Source of the DNA: Haloplanus salinus
GTDB taxonomy: Archaea; Halobacteriota; Halobacteria; Halobacteriales; Haloferacaceae
Reading direction: 5' to 3'
NCBI RefSeq assembly: GCF_003336245.1
Contig: NZ_QPHM01000001.1
Coordinates: 1,612,001 to 1,676,000 of the forward strand
DNA length: 64,000 bases
Below, in pieces: positions 44,008 through 51,930 of this stretch (position 1 is the first letter of the stretch; every line of letters begins with the position of its first letter). The notes under the pieces are model-generated. The model was not told the origin of the DNA. It saw nothing but the letters and a program-made list of their open reading frames with translations, and ran no database searches. The translations under genes were made by a program, and so were the position numbers.

Positions 44008-45180
44008 ATGGTTGCCACCGGTACGCTACTGACGTTCGTCGTCGCCGCCCTCGCCAGTCTCTTTATGGCGTGGGCCATCGGCGCCGGCTCCTCGGGATCG
44101 ACACCGTTCGCCGCCGCCGTCGGCGCCAACGCAATCTCCGTGATGCGTGCCGGCTTCGTCGTCGGCTTGCTCGGCTTCGCCGGCGCGGTGTTACAGGGGG
44201 CGAACGTCACCGAGGCGGTCGGCACCCAGCTCATCGGCGGCGTCTCGCTCACCGCCACCGCCGCCATCGTCGGCCTGCTCACCGCCGCAGGTCTCGTCGC
44301 CGTCGGCGTCTTCACCGGCTACCCCATCGCCACGGCCTTCACCGTCACCGGCGCCGTCGTCGGCGTCGGCCTCGCGCTCGGCGGCGACCCCGCGTGGCCG
44401 AAATACCGACAGATAGCGACGCTGTGGATACTGACTCCCTTCGTCGGCGGCGGCGCCGCGTACGCCACGGCGCGGCTCCTCCGGGCGCCGCGCGTCCCCG
44501 AACGCTACGCCATCTCGATTCTCGGCGCCCTCGTCGGCCTCCTCGTCGCCACCATCGAGTTCAGCCTCCTCGGACCGGCCGGCGAATCGGCGTCCATCGC
44601 CGCGACCATCGGCGCCGACCTCCCGGTCGGGGGGCGGTTCGTCGCGACCGCCTGTGCGCTCCTCGTCGCCGCCGTCCTCTACTACGGGCTCGTCACCGAT
44701 CCCGAGGCCGCCCAGCGCCGCTTTCTCCTGTCGCTCGGCGGCCTCGTCGCTTTCTCGGCCGGCGGGAGCCAGGTCGGCCTCGCCATCGGCCCGCTCGTGC
44801 CGCTCCTCGACGACGTCGCGGTCCCGCTGCCTGCCGTGCTCGCGGGCGGCGGGTTCGGACTCCTCCTCGGCTCCTGGACCGGCGCTCCGCGCATGATCAA
44901 GGCGCTCGCACAGGATTACTCCTCGCTCGGCCCCCGCCGCTCCATCGCGGCGCTCATCCCCTCCTTCGCCATCGCGCAGGCCGCCGTCGCCTTCGGCATC
45001 CCCGTCTCGTTCAACGAAATCGTCGTCTCCGCGATCATCGGGTCGGGGTACGCCGCCGGTGGCGGCGGCGTCAGCCGTCGGAAGCTGCTCTACACCGTCT
45101 TCGCCTGGATCGGCTCGTTGCTCCTCGCGCTCGGGGTCGGCTACGCCGTCTTCACCGCCTTCGACGCGCTGTTCGCGTGA
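44008..45180 (+). CDS. pit: PiT-family inorganic phosphate transporter
   Basis: The 390-residue protein has about ten membrane helices and two inverted PiT signatures: 'G-A-N-A-I-S-V-M' in the N-terminal half (G-A-N-D in classical members) and 'V-S-F-N-E-I-V-V-S-A-I-I-G-S-G' in the C-terminal half. PiT proteins import phosphate with a cation. Other PiT blocks, such as 'F-T-G-Y-P-I-A-T-A-F-T-V-T-G-A', are present. It starts 71 nt after the small membrane protein gene. Confidence 0.9.
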   Translation: MVATGTLLTFVVAALASLFMAWAIGAGSSGSTPFAAAVGANAISVMRAGFVVGLLGFAGAVLQGANVTEAVGTQLIGGVSLTATAAIVGLLTAAGLVAVGVFTGYPIATAFTVTGAVVGVGLALGGDPAWPKYRQIATLWILTPFVGGGAAYATARLLRAPRVPERYAISILGALVGLLVATIEFSLLGPAGESASIAATIGADLPVGGRFVATACALLVAAVLYYGLVTDPEAAQRRFLLSLGGLVAFSAGGSQVGLAIGPLVPLLDDVAVPLPAVLAGGGFGLLLGSWTGAPRMIKALAQDYSSLGPRRSIAALIPSFAIAQAAVAFGIPVSFNEIVVSAIIGSGYAAGGGGVSRRKLLYTVFAWIGSLLLALGVGYAVFTAFDALFA

Positions 45181-45183
45181 CGG

Positions 45184-46563
45184 TCACTCCTCGGGTTTCG
45201 GTTCGTCGACCGGCTCCGCCGCCGCGTCGTCGCCCCGGTCGTGGATCGTGAGTCGCGCCTTCATGATTCGGGTGTTGTCCACCTGCTCGATCCGAATGGT
45301 GATGCTGTCGTACTCGATCGTCTCGCCTTCCTCGACGAGGCGGCCGGCGCGGTTGAAGATGAACCCGGCGAGCGTCTCGAACTCCTCGCCCTCCGGCAGA
45401 TCGAGATCGAGGGTCTCGTTCACTTCGTCGATGTTGACCTCGCCGCGGACGATCACCACGTCGTCCTCGACGAACTCGAACGGCTCCTCCTCGTCGCCCT
45501 CGAGGATGTCCCCGACGATCTCCTCGACCATGTCCTCCAGCGTGATCAACCCCTCCGTGGTGCCGAACTCGTCGATGACGATGACCATGCGCATCCGGTT
45601 GTCCTGAATCTCCTCCAGCAGCTCGTCGACGTTCTTCGACTCGGGAACGTGGAGGGTCGGCTGGACCACGTCCGTTAGGTCGCTCGCCCCCTCGCCGTAA
45701 TCCTTCTCGCGGATGAGGTCCCGAAGGGTGACGATGCCGATGATGTTGTCGAGGTTGCCCTCGTAGACGGGGATGCGCTCGTGATCGCTCTGGACGCAGG
45801 TCTCGATGGCTTCGTCGAGGGTTGCGTCTTTGGGGACGGCCGTCATGTCGAGCCGCGGCGTCATCACCTCCTTGGCGATGGTGCGGTTGAACCGGAAGAT
45901 GCGCTGGAACATCTCGCGTTCCTCCTCCTCGATCACCCCCTCGCGCTCCCCGGTCTGGATCATGTTCTGGATCTCGTCCCGGGTGACGTACGTCGTCTCG
46001 ATGGCCGAGCGCCCGCCGGTGACGCGGTTGACGATGCGGGTGAGGTAGTCGAAGACGACAACCAGCGGCAGCAACGCCAGCTCCGAATACTTGAGCGGGC
46101 TCGCGATCCGAAGCGCCCACGACTCCGTGTTCTCGACCGCGTAGGACTTGGGCGCGCTCTCCCCGAACAGGAGCACGAGCGTGGTGATCCCGAACGTCGC
46201 CGCGAGGACGGCCTGCCCCTGCGAGAGGTAGATGGCGAAGAGGCCGGTGGCGATGGAGGACATCGCGATGTTGACGATGTTGTTGCCGACGAGAATCGTG
46301 ATCAGGAGCCGGTGCGGGTCGGATTTCAGTTCCTGAACCACCGCGGCTCCGGGGACACCGTCCTCGACGAGCGACTCGACCCGGTGGCGAGCCAGCGAAA
46401 ACATCGCGATCTCCGAGGAGGAGAAAAACGCCGACAGCGCGATCAACACTAAAATTGCCAGCGATCCGGCAATGGTGACGGTCGTGTCGGTCAGTGGCAC
46501 GAATTCGGAGAGCTGCGCCACGCTCCCGACTCCGGCGGCGCTCGCTGTCGACGACAAACCCAT
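45184..46563 (-). CDS. CNNM/HlyC/CorC-type membrane protein with CBS pair
   Basis: The 459-residue protein has a DUF21 (CNNM) transmembrane domain with three to four helices and the hallmark 'A-F-F-S-S-S-E-I-A', a CBS pair (about 205-330, 'R-L-D-M-T-A-V', 'R-I-P-V-Y-E-G', 'G-T-T-E-G-L-I-T-L-E-D') and a C-terminal CorC-HlyC domain. These proteins are implicated in magnesium or other divalent-metal export. Start 46563 was chosen because a TATA-like cttaattc (minus, near 46593-46600) predicts initiation a few bases upstream; GTG 46584 is too close to it. Confidence 0.9.
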   Translation of the reverse strand: MGLSSTASAAGVGSVAQLSEFVPLTDTTVTIAGSLAILVLIALSAFFSSSEIAMFSLARHRVESLVEDGVPGAAVVQELKSDPHRLLITILVGNNIVNIAMSSIATGLFAIYLSQGQAVLAATFGITTLVLLFGESAPKSYAVENTESWALRIASPLKYSELALLPLVVVFDYLTRIVNRVTGGRSAIETTYVTRDEIQNMIQTGEREGVIEEEEREMFQRIFRFNRTIAKEVMTPRLDMTAVPKDATLDEAIETCVQSDHERIPVYEGNLDNIIGIVTLRDLIREKDYGEGASDLTDVVQPTLHVPESKNVDELLEEIQDNRMRMVIVIDEFGTTEGLITLEDMVEEIVGDILEGDEEEPFEFVEDDVVIVRGEVNIDEVNETLDLDLPEGEEFETLAGFIFNRAGRLVEEGETIEYDSITIRIEQVDNTRIMKARLTIHDRGDDAAAEPVDEPKPEE

Positions 46564-46665
46564 GGAAGTACTGATGCTTGTCACGGCCCTGAATTAAGCG
46601 TTGCCCTACGAGGCCCGTATCAGCCGAACGAAGGGCTTAGGCCCGCGGCTGTCGTACGGGGTCAC

Positions 46666-46947
46666 ATGTCAGCGAGCGATCCGTCGATCACCCTGTATCG
46701 GCTGCAGGCCTGCCCGTACTGCGAGCGCGTCGTTCGGGTGCTTGAGGACCTCGACCTCGATTACACCTCGCGGTTCGTCGAACCCATGCACTCCGAGCGG
46801 AACGTGGTCAAACGGGTCGCCGGCTCCCGTCCCGTCCCCGCCATCGTCGACGAACGTACCGGCGTCACCATGTCCGAGTCGGCGAACGTCGTCGAGTATC
46901 TCGAATCCACGTATGGCTCCGGCCTCGTCGACGGGGGTGCCGACTGA
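46666..46947 (+). CDS. Glutaredoxin/GST N-terminal-domain protein
   Basis: The 93-residue thioredoxin-fold protein has the active-site C-P-Y-C (Cys 16 and 19) and the cis-Pro block 'G-S-R-P-V-P-A-I-V-D'. It ends after 'N-V-V-E-Y-L-E-S', so the helical GST domain is absent. It probably works as a glutaredoxin-like disulfide reductase; haloarchaea use gamma-glutamylcysteine rather than glutathione. Its stop overlaps the ATG of the redoxin gene (TGATG), implying joint translation. Confidence 0.88.
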   Translation: MSASDPSITLYRLQACPYCERVVRVLEDLDLDYTSRFVEPMHSERNVVKRVAGSRPVPAIVDERTGVTMSESANVVEYLESTYGSGLVDGGAD

Positions 46948-47459
46948 TGGTCGAGTTCGACGTCGTGTCCCTCCCCGAGGCCGACCACGTCGCCGAGGGC
47001 GACACCGCCCCCGAGTTCACCCGCCCGCTCGTCAACGACGAGTTCTGGACGGACACCGCCCTCTCCGAGTTGACCGACGACGGCCCCGTCTGTCTCGTCT
47101 TCTACCCCATGGACGGCGCCTTCCCCGCGACGTACATCTGGAACGAACTCCGTGACCGCGCGTTCGACGACCTGCTCACGGTCGTCGGCGTCTCCATCTC
47201 GACGCCGTACGCCCACAAGCGGCTCATCGCGGACCGGGGCATGAACTACGACCTCTTCGCCGACCCCGCGAACGGCGTCGCCGAACGGTACGGCATCGCC
47301 CACGACCTGGACGGCATGGCCGGCGTCTCCGAACCCCGCCCCGCCACCTTCCTGCTCGACGGGGACCGCACCGTCCAGTACGCGTGGGTCGCCGAGGAGT
47401 GGCCCGACTTCCCACCGTACGACGACCTCGAACGCGAAATCCGGGCACTCGTCGACTGA
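46947..47459 (+). CDS. Peroxiredoxin-fold protein lacking the catalytic cysteine
   Basis: The 170-residue AhpC/TSA-like protein follows the peroxiredoxin layout ('A-P-E-F-T-R-P-L-V', 'V-C-L-V-F-Y-P-M-D', 'L-T-V-V-G-V-S-I-S', 'F-A-D-P'). At the place of the peroxidatic Cys in F-x-P-x-C-T it reads P-M-D-G-A-F-P-A-T. The only cysteine, in V-C-L-V, lies in a buried strand. It is therefore unlikely to be a normal peroxidase and may serve as a binding or chaperone partner of the overlapping C-P-Y-C protein. Confidence 0.8.
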   Translation: MVEFDVVSLPEADHVAEGDTAPEFTRPLVNDEFWTDTALSELTDDGPVCLVFYPMDGAFPATYIWNELRDRAFDDLLTVVGVSISTPYAHKRLIADRGMNYDLFADPANGVAERYGIAHDLDGMAGVSEPRPATFLLDGDRTVQYAWVAEEWPDFPPYDDLEREIRALVD

Positions 47460-48038
47460 ATGAGCGTCGACGACGCCGCCACCGCCGTCCGCGAGGGCCA
47501 CGCCGTCGTCTACCCGACCGAGACGGTGTACGGCCTCGGCGCCGACGCCACCGACCCCGACGCCGTCGAGCGCGTCTTCGAGTTGAAGGGCCGGTCACGA
47601 GGGAAGCCGCTCTCGCTCGGCGTGCCCTCCGTCGACGCCGCCCTCGAGTACACCCGGCCGACGGAGCGGGAAGAGCGGTTCATGCGCCGGTTTCTCCCCG
47701 GTCCCGTGACCGTCGTCGTCGACCGCCGTCCCTCGCTCCCCGACGCCCTCACTGCCGGCCGGGACCGGGTCGGCGTCCGCGTCCCCGACCACGAGACGGC
47801 GCTCGAACTGCTCGAACGGGCGCCGCCGCTCACCGCCACCAGCGCCAACCGCTCCGGAGCGCCGAGTGTCACCCGCGTCGCCGACCTCGACGACCGCATC
47901 CGCGAGGGCGTCGCCGTCGTCGTCGACGGCGGCGAGGCGCCGGGCACCGAGAGCACCGTCGTCGACCCCGGCGAGGGCACCATCCACCGCCGCGGCGCGA
48001 TGAGCGACGAGATCGAGGCGTGGCTACAGGCCCAGTAA
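47460..48038 (+). CDS. tsaC: L-threonylcarbamoyladenylate synthase (TsaC/Sua5)
   Basis: The enzyme makes threonylcarbamoyl-AMP from Thr, bicarbonate and ATP for t6A37 of ANN-decoding tRNAs. The 192-residue length is that of the TsaC domain without the Sua5 C-terminal domain. Key blocks are 'Y-P-T-E-T-V-Y-G-L-G', 'K-G-R-S-R-G-K-P-L-S-L', 'P-G-P-V-T-V-V-V' and 'T-S-A-N-R-S-G'. ATG directly follows the previous stop (TGAATG). It overlaps the convergent Cas4-like gene by 15 nt. Confidence 0.94.
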   Translation: MSVDDAATAVREGHAVVYPTETVYGLGADATDPDAVERVFELKGRSRGKPLSLGVPSVDAALEYTRPTEREERFMRRFLPGPVTVVVDRRPSLPDALTAGRDRVGVRVPDHETALELLERAPPLTATSANRSGAPSVTRVADLDDRIREGVAVVVDGGEAPGTESTVVDPGEGTIHRRGAMSDEIEAWLQAQ

Positions 48039-48677
48039 CGACCGGAGCGACCGCGTCCGCACCCCACACTCCTCGCGGTAGTCGCAGGCGTCGCACTTCG
48101 CCTCGTCGTCGATCCGCGGCGGCGGGCCGTCGAGGTCCCCGAGCGTCCGCACCGTCTCCCGGTAGGCCGCCCGGTTCCGCGTCGTCAGCCGAACCTCCCG
48201 GACGACGCCATGGGCCGGGTACTCCACCAGCGCCGCCGGAACCTCGCGCCCACGCTCCCAGGCCAGCGCCTTCGCCATCGCCACCGCCCGCACCCGCTGT
48301 GGGCGCCACACACCCCGCGCCGGTGGTTCGCCCGGCGAGACGAACGTCGGTATCGGCGGGTCGCCGGCCAGAACCTTGTGTGCGATCCCCCGGCACTCCC
48401 GACCCGTAAGCAGAACCTCCCGATCCGTCGGGTCGGTCAACCCGTCCCAGTCCGCCCGGTCGGCGAGTCGGTCGAGGGCCGTTCGGTACGCATCGGGCGA
48501 GCGTTCGATGGGTTCGTCCGCCAGTTCGGCGTCGCTCGCCCGCCGGAGCGCAGGGTAGCGAAAGGCCAGATCACGGCGGGCACGGACCCCGGGCGGTGGC
48601 TCGTCGTCCCCCTTCCGGGCGTAGTAGTACTGTCGCGGGCAGTAGGCGGCTCGGGCGAGCGATCCGAAGGTCAGCAC
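48024..48677 (-). CDS. Stand-alone Cas4-like (PD-(D/E)XK) nuclease
   Basis: The 217-residue protein shows the Cas4/RecB-nuclease cysteine pattern: one Cys in 'A-A-Y-C-P-R-Q-Y-Y-Y' near the N-terminus and a C-terminal cluster 'C-D-A-C-D-Y-R-E-E-C-G', together a likely 4Fe-4S site. The nuclease core would include 'A-L-V-E-Y-P-A-H-G'. The E-x-K type lysine is not obvious, so activity is uncertain. No CRISPR array or other cas gene is in the window. GTG 48677 was chosen because the promoter-like aaattat (minus, 48738-48744) lies downstream of the longer ATG start. Confidence 0.75.
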   Translation of the reverse strand: MLTFGSLARAAYCPRQYYYARKGDDEPPPGVRARRDLAFRYPALRRASDAELADEPIERSPDAYRTALDRLADRADWDGLTDPTDREVLLTGRECRGIAHKVLAGDPPIPTFVSPGEPPARGVWRPQRVRAVAMAKALAWERGREVPAALVEYPAHGVVREVRLTTRNRAAYRETVRTLGDLDGPPPRIDDEAKCDACDYREECGVRTRSLRSLLGL

Positions 48678-48818
48678 GGGCGTCGATGGCTCCGGCTTCG
48701 CGTTTGAATCCTCGGCTCTCCGCGACTCTCTCGGTTGATAATTTGATGCTAGCACTTACCACGCTGCGCGCTGGATCGCCGGTCGGAGGACCCCGGGGTA
48801 ATCCCGATCCGAGCACGT

Positions 48819-48980
48819 ATGAACACGGATTCCAGCGATCCAAACAACCAATCGGTCGGCGGCTGGCACCGATACGACGAGTTGACCATCGGCACGGGCG
48901 AATGCATCATCTACGACCGCGAGAACCACCGGGCGTGGATTCAGTCGACGGTGGCGGCGCCGATCACGGAGTGTGACTGA
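48819..48980 (+). CDS. Small haloarchaeal protein (53 residues, DUF7331-like)
   Basis: ATG 48819 opens a short frame with 'W-H-R-Y-D-E-L', 'E-C-I-I-Y-D-R-E-N-H-R-A-W-I-Q-S'. This strand-turn-strand pattern with D-R-x-x-x-A-W-I is found in many small haloarchaeal proteins that I recall under DUF7331 (unverified). It is too short to carry an enzyme fold. The gene ends where the hydantoinase relic begins and faces away from the Cas4-like gene. Confidence 0.6.
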   Translation: MNTDSSDPNNQSVGGWHRYDELTIGTGECIIYDRENHRAWIQSTVAAPITECD

Positions 48981-48984
48981 GACG

Positions 48985-49718
48985 GACTCCGTCGCGGACC
49001 ACGGCCGGCAGCGACTGCCGACAGTCCACCGAACTGCCGGCGGCGAGTTGGCCGTCGTAGAAGGCGACGTCGTTACGAACGGACAGCGGCGCATCGGTCC
49101 TCTCGGGACCGAACGGGTGCCGCCACTCGCCGACGACGAATCCCGTGGATTCCGCGAGTCCTCACAAGATGCGCTCGAGGACTGGGATCTCAGCGTCGCC
49201 GAGGGGGTCCCGAACCTCGTGTCAACGGTGCACTCCGGCACGGCGATACTCAATCGACTCGTCGAACGCGAGAGCGAAGTCGACGTCGGGATCCTCATCA
49301 CTTGCGGGATGGAGGCGACGCTCCGCATGGGGCGTGGCCGACAGTCGTACACCGGCTACTCCCCCTCGGACCGTCTTCACGTCAACACGCACAAGCACCC
49401 GGAACCGCTCACCCCGCGCAACCGGATTCGTGGCGTTCGAGAGCGTATCGACGTCGAAGGGAACCCCTCGTTCCGCTCTACGAGGACGACGTCCGCGAGG
49501 GCGTCAACGACCTCCTCGATCAGGGGGTCGACCACGTCGTCGTCACGTATCTCCACTCACACAAGAACGGGGAGCACGAACACCGGACCGAGGAGATCGC
49601 CACGGAGATCATCGAGACACGAGGCGTGGAGACGTCGGTCATGCTCTCCAGCGAGTACTACCCGACGCTGAAGCAGTCGGAGCGACTGAACACTACGGAG
49701 CGCGTCACCGATCGATGA
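48985..49718 (+). pseudogene. Decayed hydantoinase/oxoprolinase (HyuA-like) gene
   Basis: The first frame carries 'V-D-V-G-I-L-I-T-C-G-M-E-A-T-L-R-M-G' and 'R-L-H-V-N-T-H-K-H-P-E'. After about 49465 the homologous continuation, 'L-V-P-L-Y-E-D-D-V-R-E-G-V-N-D-L' and 'V-V-V-T-Y-L-H-S-H-K-N', is in the next frame. Homology ends near 49700, leaving about 230 residues of a protein normally of about 650-700. Frameshift plus 3' truncation make it a pseudogene. The truncation falls just before the tRNA-Met repeat region. Confidence 0.7.
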
Positions 49719-50009
49719 TCTTGCTGGCTCGACACCACGATCGGCGACAAATTGCCACACGTCCGCCGGTCAGTCGTCATCGAAGGGACGACGGCCCAGA
49801 CCCGCATCCACAGTATGATCGAACTCCAAACTGCTCGGAATCCTCGCCCGCCGCGGTCAACGTGTAAATATGCGTTTTGGAGAGTCACACGACCGAACGC
49901 ACTACCGTAGCCTTTGTAAGTCATCGCACACCCGATCGCACGCAGTCTGGCGATCAGGTGTGCAAACAGTTCCAAACGGGACTATCGCTCGGGATCGTCC
50001 AGCGTATGG
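49719..50009. other. Region between hydantoinase relic and tRNA-Met repeats, no recognised gene
   Basis: No frame here shows family-like blocks. A TATA-like gtgtaaatatgcg (49860-49872) stands out in an otherwise GC-rich setting. Frames running from here through the repeats are translations of tRNA 3'-end copies and are not genes. Confidence 0.45.
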
Positions 50010-50032
50010 ATGGGCCCTGCCGGATTCGAACC
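50010..50032 (-). repeat. Copy 1 of the tRNA-Met 3' end
   Basis: The 23 bases atgggccctgccggattcga + acc are identical to the last 22 bases of the tRNA-Met gene at 50229-50250 plus one flanking base. The rest of the tRNA is missing. It has the form of an attachment-site duplication. Confidence 0.75.
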
Positions 50033-50114
50033 GCGCGGACGTCGCTTCGCTCGTCCGCTGGGCTCGAACCGGCAGAACGGACGATTCCCTGCTCAGTTCG
50101 TTCGCAGAAAATCG

Positions 50115-50137
50115 ATGGGCCCTGCCGGATTCGAACC
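50115..50137 (-). repeat. Copy 2 of the tRNA-Met 3' end
   Basis: A second exact 23-base copy, 105 bases from copy 1 and 113 bases from the tRNA's own 3' end. Between the copies lie GC-rich palindromic stretches of the cgcttcgctcg type and imperfect T-loop-like pieces (ggctcgaaccggcag, gattcgaatccgcag). Confidence 0.75.
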
Positions 50138-50228
50138 TCGGTCGTTCCGCTCGCTCCGCTCGCTCCACTCCCTGATTCGAATCCGCAGGGGGACTCGAAC
50201 ACGCCTCGCTGACGCTCGGCGGTTCTCA

Positions 50229-50334
50229 TGGGCCCTGCCGGATTCGAACCAGCGATCACCCGGTGTCCCATGCCCGCGACACGTATCGCGCCCAGTATGA
50301 GCCGGGGGCTTTAACCAGACTAAGCTAAGGGCCC
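50229..50334 (-). tRNA. tRNA-Met(CAT), elongator type, with 31-nt intron
   Basis: Read on the minus strand the gene has acceptor stem GGGCCCT/AGGGCCC, D arm GCTT...AAGC, anticodon stem CCCGG/CCGGG with loop CTCATA-A and T arm GCTGG-TTCGAAT-CCGGC, discriminator A. The anticodon CAT with this elongator-type body indicates Met; a C34-modified Ile tRNA is excluded only by overall resemblance. A 31-nt intron (50265-50295) sits after position 37, where archaeal introns with a bulge-helix-bulge are found. CCA is not encoded; the cca gene is at 52641. Confidence 0.88.
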
Positions 50335-50491
50335 TCGGGCCGATATCAACGCCCCGCCGTCTTGAACGTGCCGGACCATCGGACGCCGACCAAAAGGTTG
50401 AGTAGTCCGATTCCCATATAAGGGAGACGACAGCGGCCGTCGACGGCGTCGGGGTACGTCCAGTCGACGGCCGCACCGTCGCTCACCTGCC

Positions 50492-51922
50492 ATGACAGAC
50501 TCCCCCGTCTCCAACGCCGTTCTCGTCACCGTCGACTCTCTCCGCACCGACGCCATCGAACCGTACGGCGACGAGTACGACACGCCCACGCTCTCGGCGC
50601 TCGCTGAGCGGGGCACCGTCTTCGAGAACGCTTTCGCTCACGGCAACTGGACGCCGCTGTCGTTTCCCTCGATCCTCGCCTCGCGTCCGGCCTTCGCAGA
50701 CACGGGGCGCATCGGCGTCGACGGCGAGGGAGTGACCACCCTCGCCGAACGACTCCAGTCGGCGGGTGTCGCCACCGGCGGGTTCAACGCCGCCAACGGC
50801 TTCCTCACCGAGCACTGGGGGTACGACGACGGCTTCGACGACTTCGACGCGTTCGTCGGCGGGGGGACCGACGGCCGCGCCGGCGAGTTCGTCGCCGCCC
50901 ACCCGACGTGGGGGGCGTGGCTCCAGTTACTCACCTCGCCCGTTCGCCGCGTCGGGAACTTCCTCCGCGGCGGCGCGGACGACCAGCCCTTCACCGACGC
51001 CTCGCGGATGCTCGACACCGAACGGGCGGCCGCCTCGTTCGTGTCCGAGACGGACGAACCGTTCTTCCTCTGGATCCACTACATGGACGCCCACACGCCG
51101 TACGTTCCCGCGCCGCGATACCTCCGTGGCACCGACCGCCGCGTCGGGAAGGTCCGCATGCTGGTCGCCCACGTTCGCACGGGATTGGGATGGTCGGTCG
51201 GCGACCGAACCCTCGCGGACCTCCGCACGCTGTATCAGGGCGCGGTGCGACAGGTCGACGCCAGTCTGGGCCGACTGCTCACCGCCCTCGACGACGCGGG
51301 CGTCGCCGACGACACCGCCGTCCTCCTCGCCGGCGACCACGGCGAGGAGTTCATGGACCACGGCCACCTCGCCCACTACCCCAAACTCTACGAGGAACTC
51401 GTCCACGTCCCACTGATCGTCGACGTGCCGGGGATGGAGTCACGGCGGGTGTCGGAACACGTCGGTCTCGACGCCATCGCCCCGACGGTCTGTGACTTAC
51501 TCGGCGTCGCCCCGGCCGACGAGTGGGTCGGCGAGAGCCTGCTCTCGACGATACGGGACGGCGTCGCGCCGCTCGACACCCCGGTGGTGACCGTCACCGT
51601 CCGCGGCGACGACGTGACCCAACAGCCCATTCCACGGTCGCTCGACGAGGGCGACCTGCTGGTGAGCGCCCGCGACGCGGACTGGACGTACATCCTGAAC
51701 GCGGAGACGGGGGCCGAGGAGCTGTACGACCGACGGGCGGACCCGACCGAGCAGTCCGACCGGTCGGACGACGACGATTCGACCGCCGTGGCGGCGCGCG
51801 AGCACCTCCGGACGGTCGTCGAGGACCACGCCTCGATGCTGGGGTCGGTCGATCACGACGCGGGCGGGGACGGCGTCGACGAGGACATCGAAACGAGACT
51901 GGAAGCCCTCGGGTATCGGTAG
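50492..51922 (+). CDS. Sulfatase-fold (alkaline phosphatase superfamily) hydrolase
   Basis: The 476-residue protein has metal-binding 'V-T-V-D-S-L-R-T-D-A', the nucleophile region 'W-T-P-L-S-F-P-S-I-L', 'H-Y-M-D-A-H-T-P-Y' and 'L-L-A-G-D-H-G-E-E-F'. True sulfatases have C/S-x-P-x-R; here the Cys is replaced by Ser/Thr and the Arg is absent, so it may act on phosphate esters or polysaccharide-linked groups instead. It lacks a signal peptide, as do many haloarchaeal members of glycosylation loci. The adjacent gtrA-like gene supports a cell-surface glycan role. Confidence 0.85.
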   Translation: MTDSPVSNAVLVTVDSLRTDAIEPYGDEYDTPTLSALAERGTVFENAFAHGNWTPLSFPSILASRPAFADTGRIGVDGEGVTTLAERLQSAGVATGGFNAANGFLTEHWGYDDGFDDFDAFVGGGTDGRAGEFVAAHPTWGAWLQLLTSPVRRVGNFLRGGADDQPFTDASRMLDTERAAASFVSETDEPFFLWIHYMDAHTPYVPAPRYLRGTDRRVGKVRMLVAHVRTGLGWSVGDRTLADLRTLYQGAVRQVDASLGRLLTALDDAGVADDTAVLLAGDHGEEFMDHGHLAHYPKLYEELVHVPLIVDVPGMESRRVSEHVGLDAIAPTVCDLLGVAPADEWVGESLLSTIRDGVAPLDTPVVTVTVRGDDVTQQPIPRSLDEGDLLVSARDADWTYILNAETGAEELYDRRADPTEQSDRSDDDDSTAVAAREHLRTVVEDHASMLGSVDHDAGGDGVDEDIETRLEALGYR

Positions 51923-51930
51923 CTCCACGG

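Noticed and set aside
50010-50250. Three 23-base direct repeats at near-regular spacing, considered as a CRISPR array
   Set aside because: The repeat equals the tRNA-Met 3' end, spacers are 82-90 bases and contain palindromes, and no leader or cas operon is present.
49870-50300. Plus-strand frames with repeated 'W-A-L-P-D-S-N' or 'G-P-A-G-F-E-P' segments
   Set aside because: These are translations of the three tRNA-Met 3'-end copies, a known source of false protein annotations.
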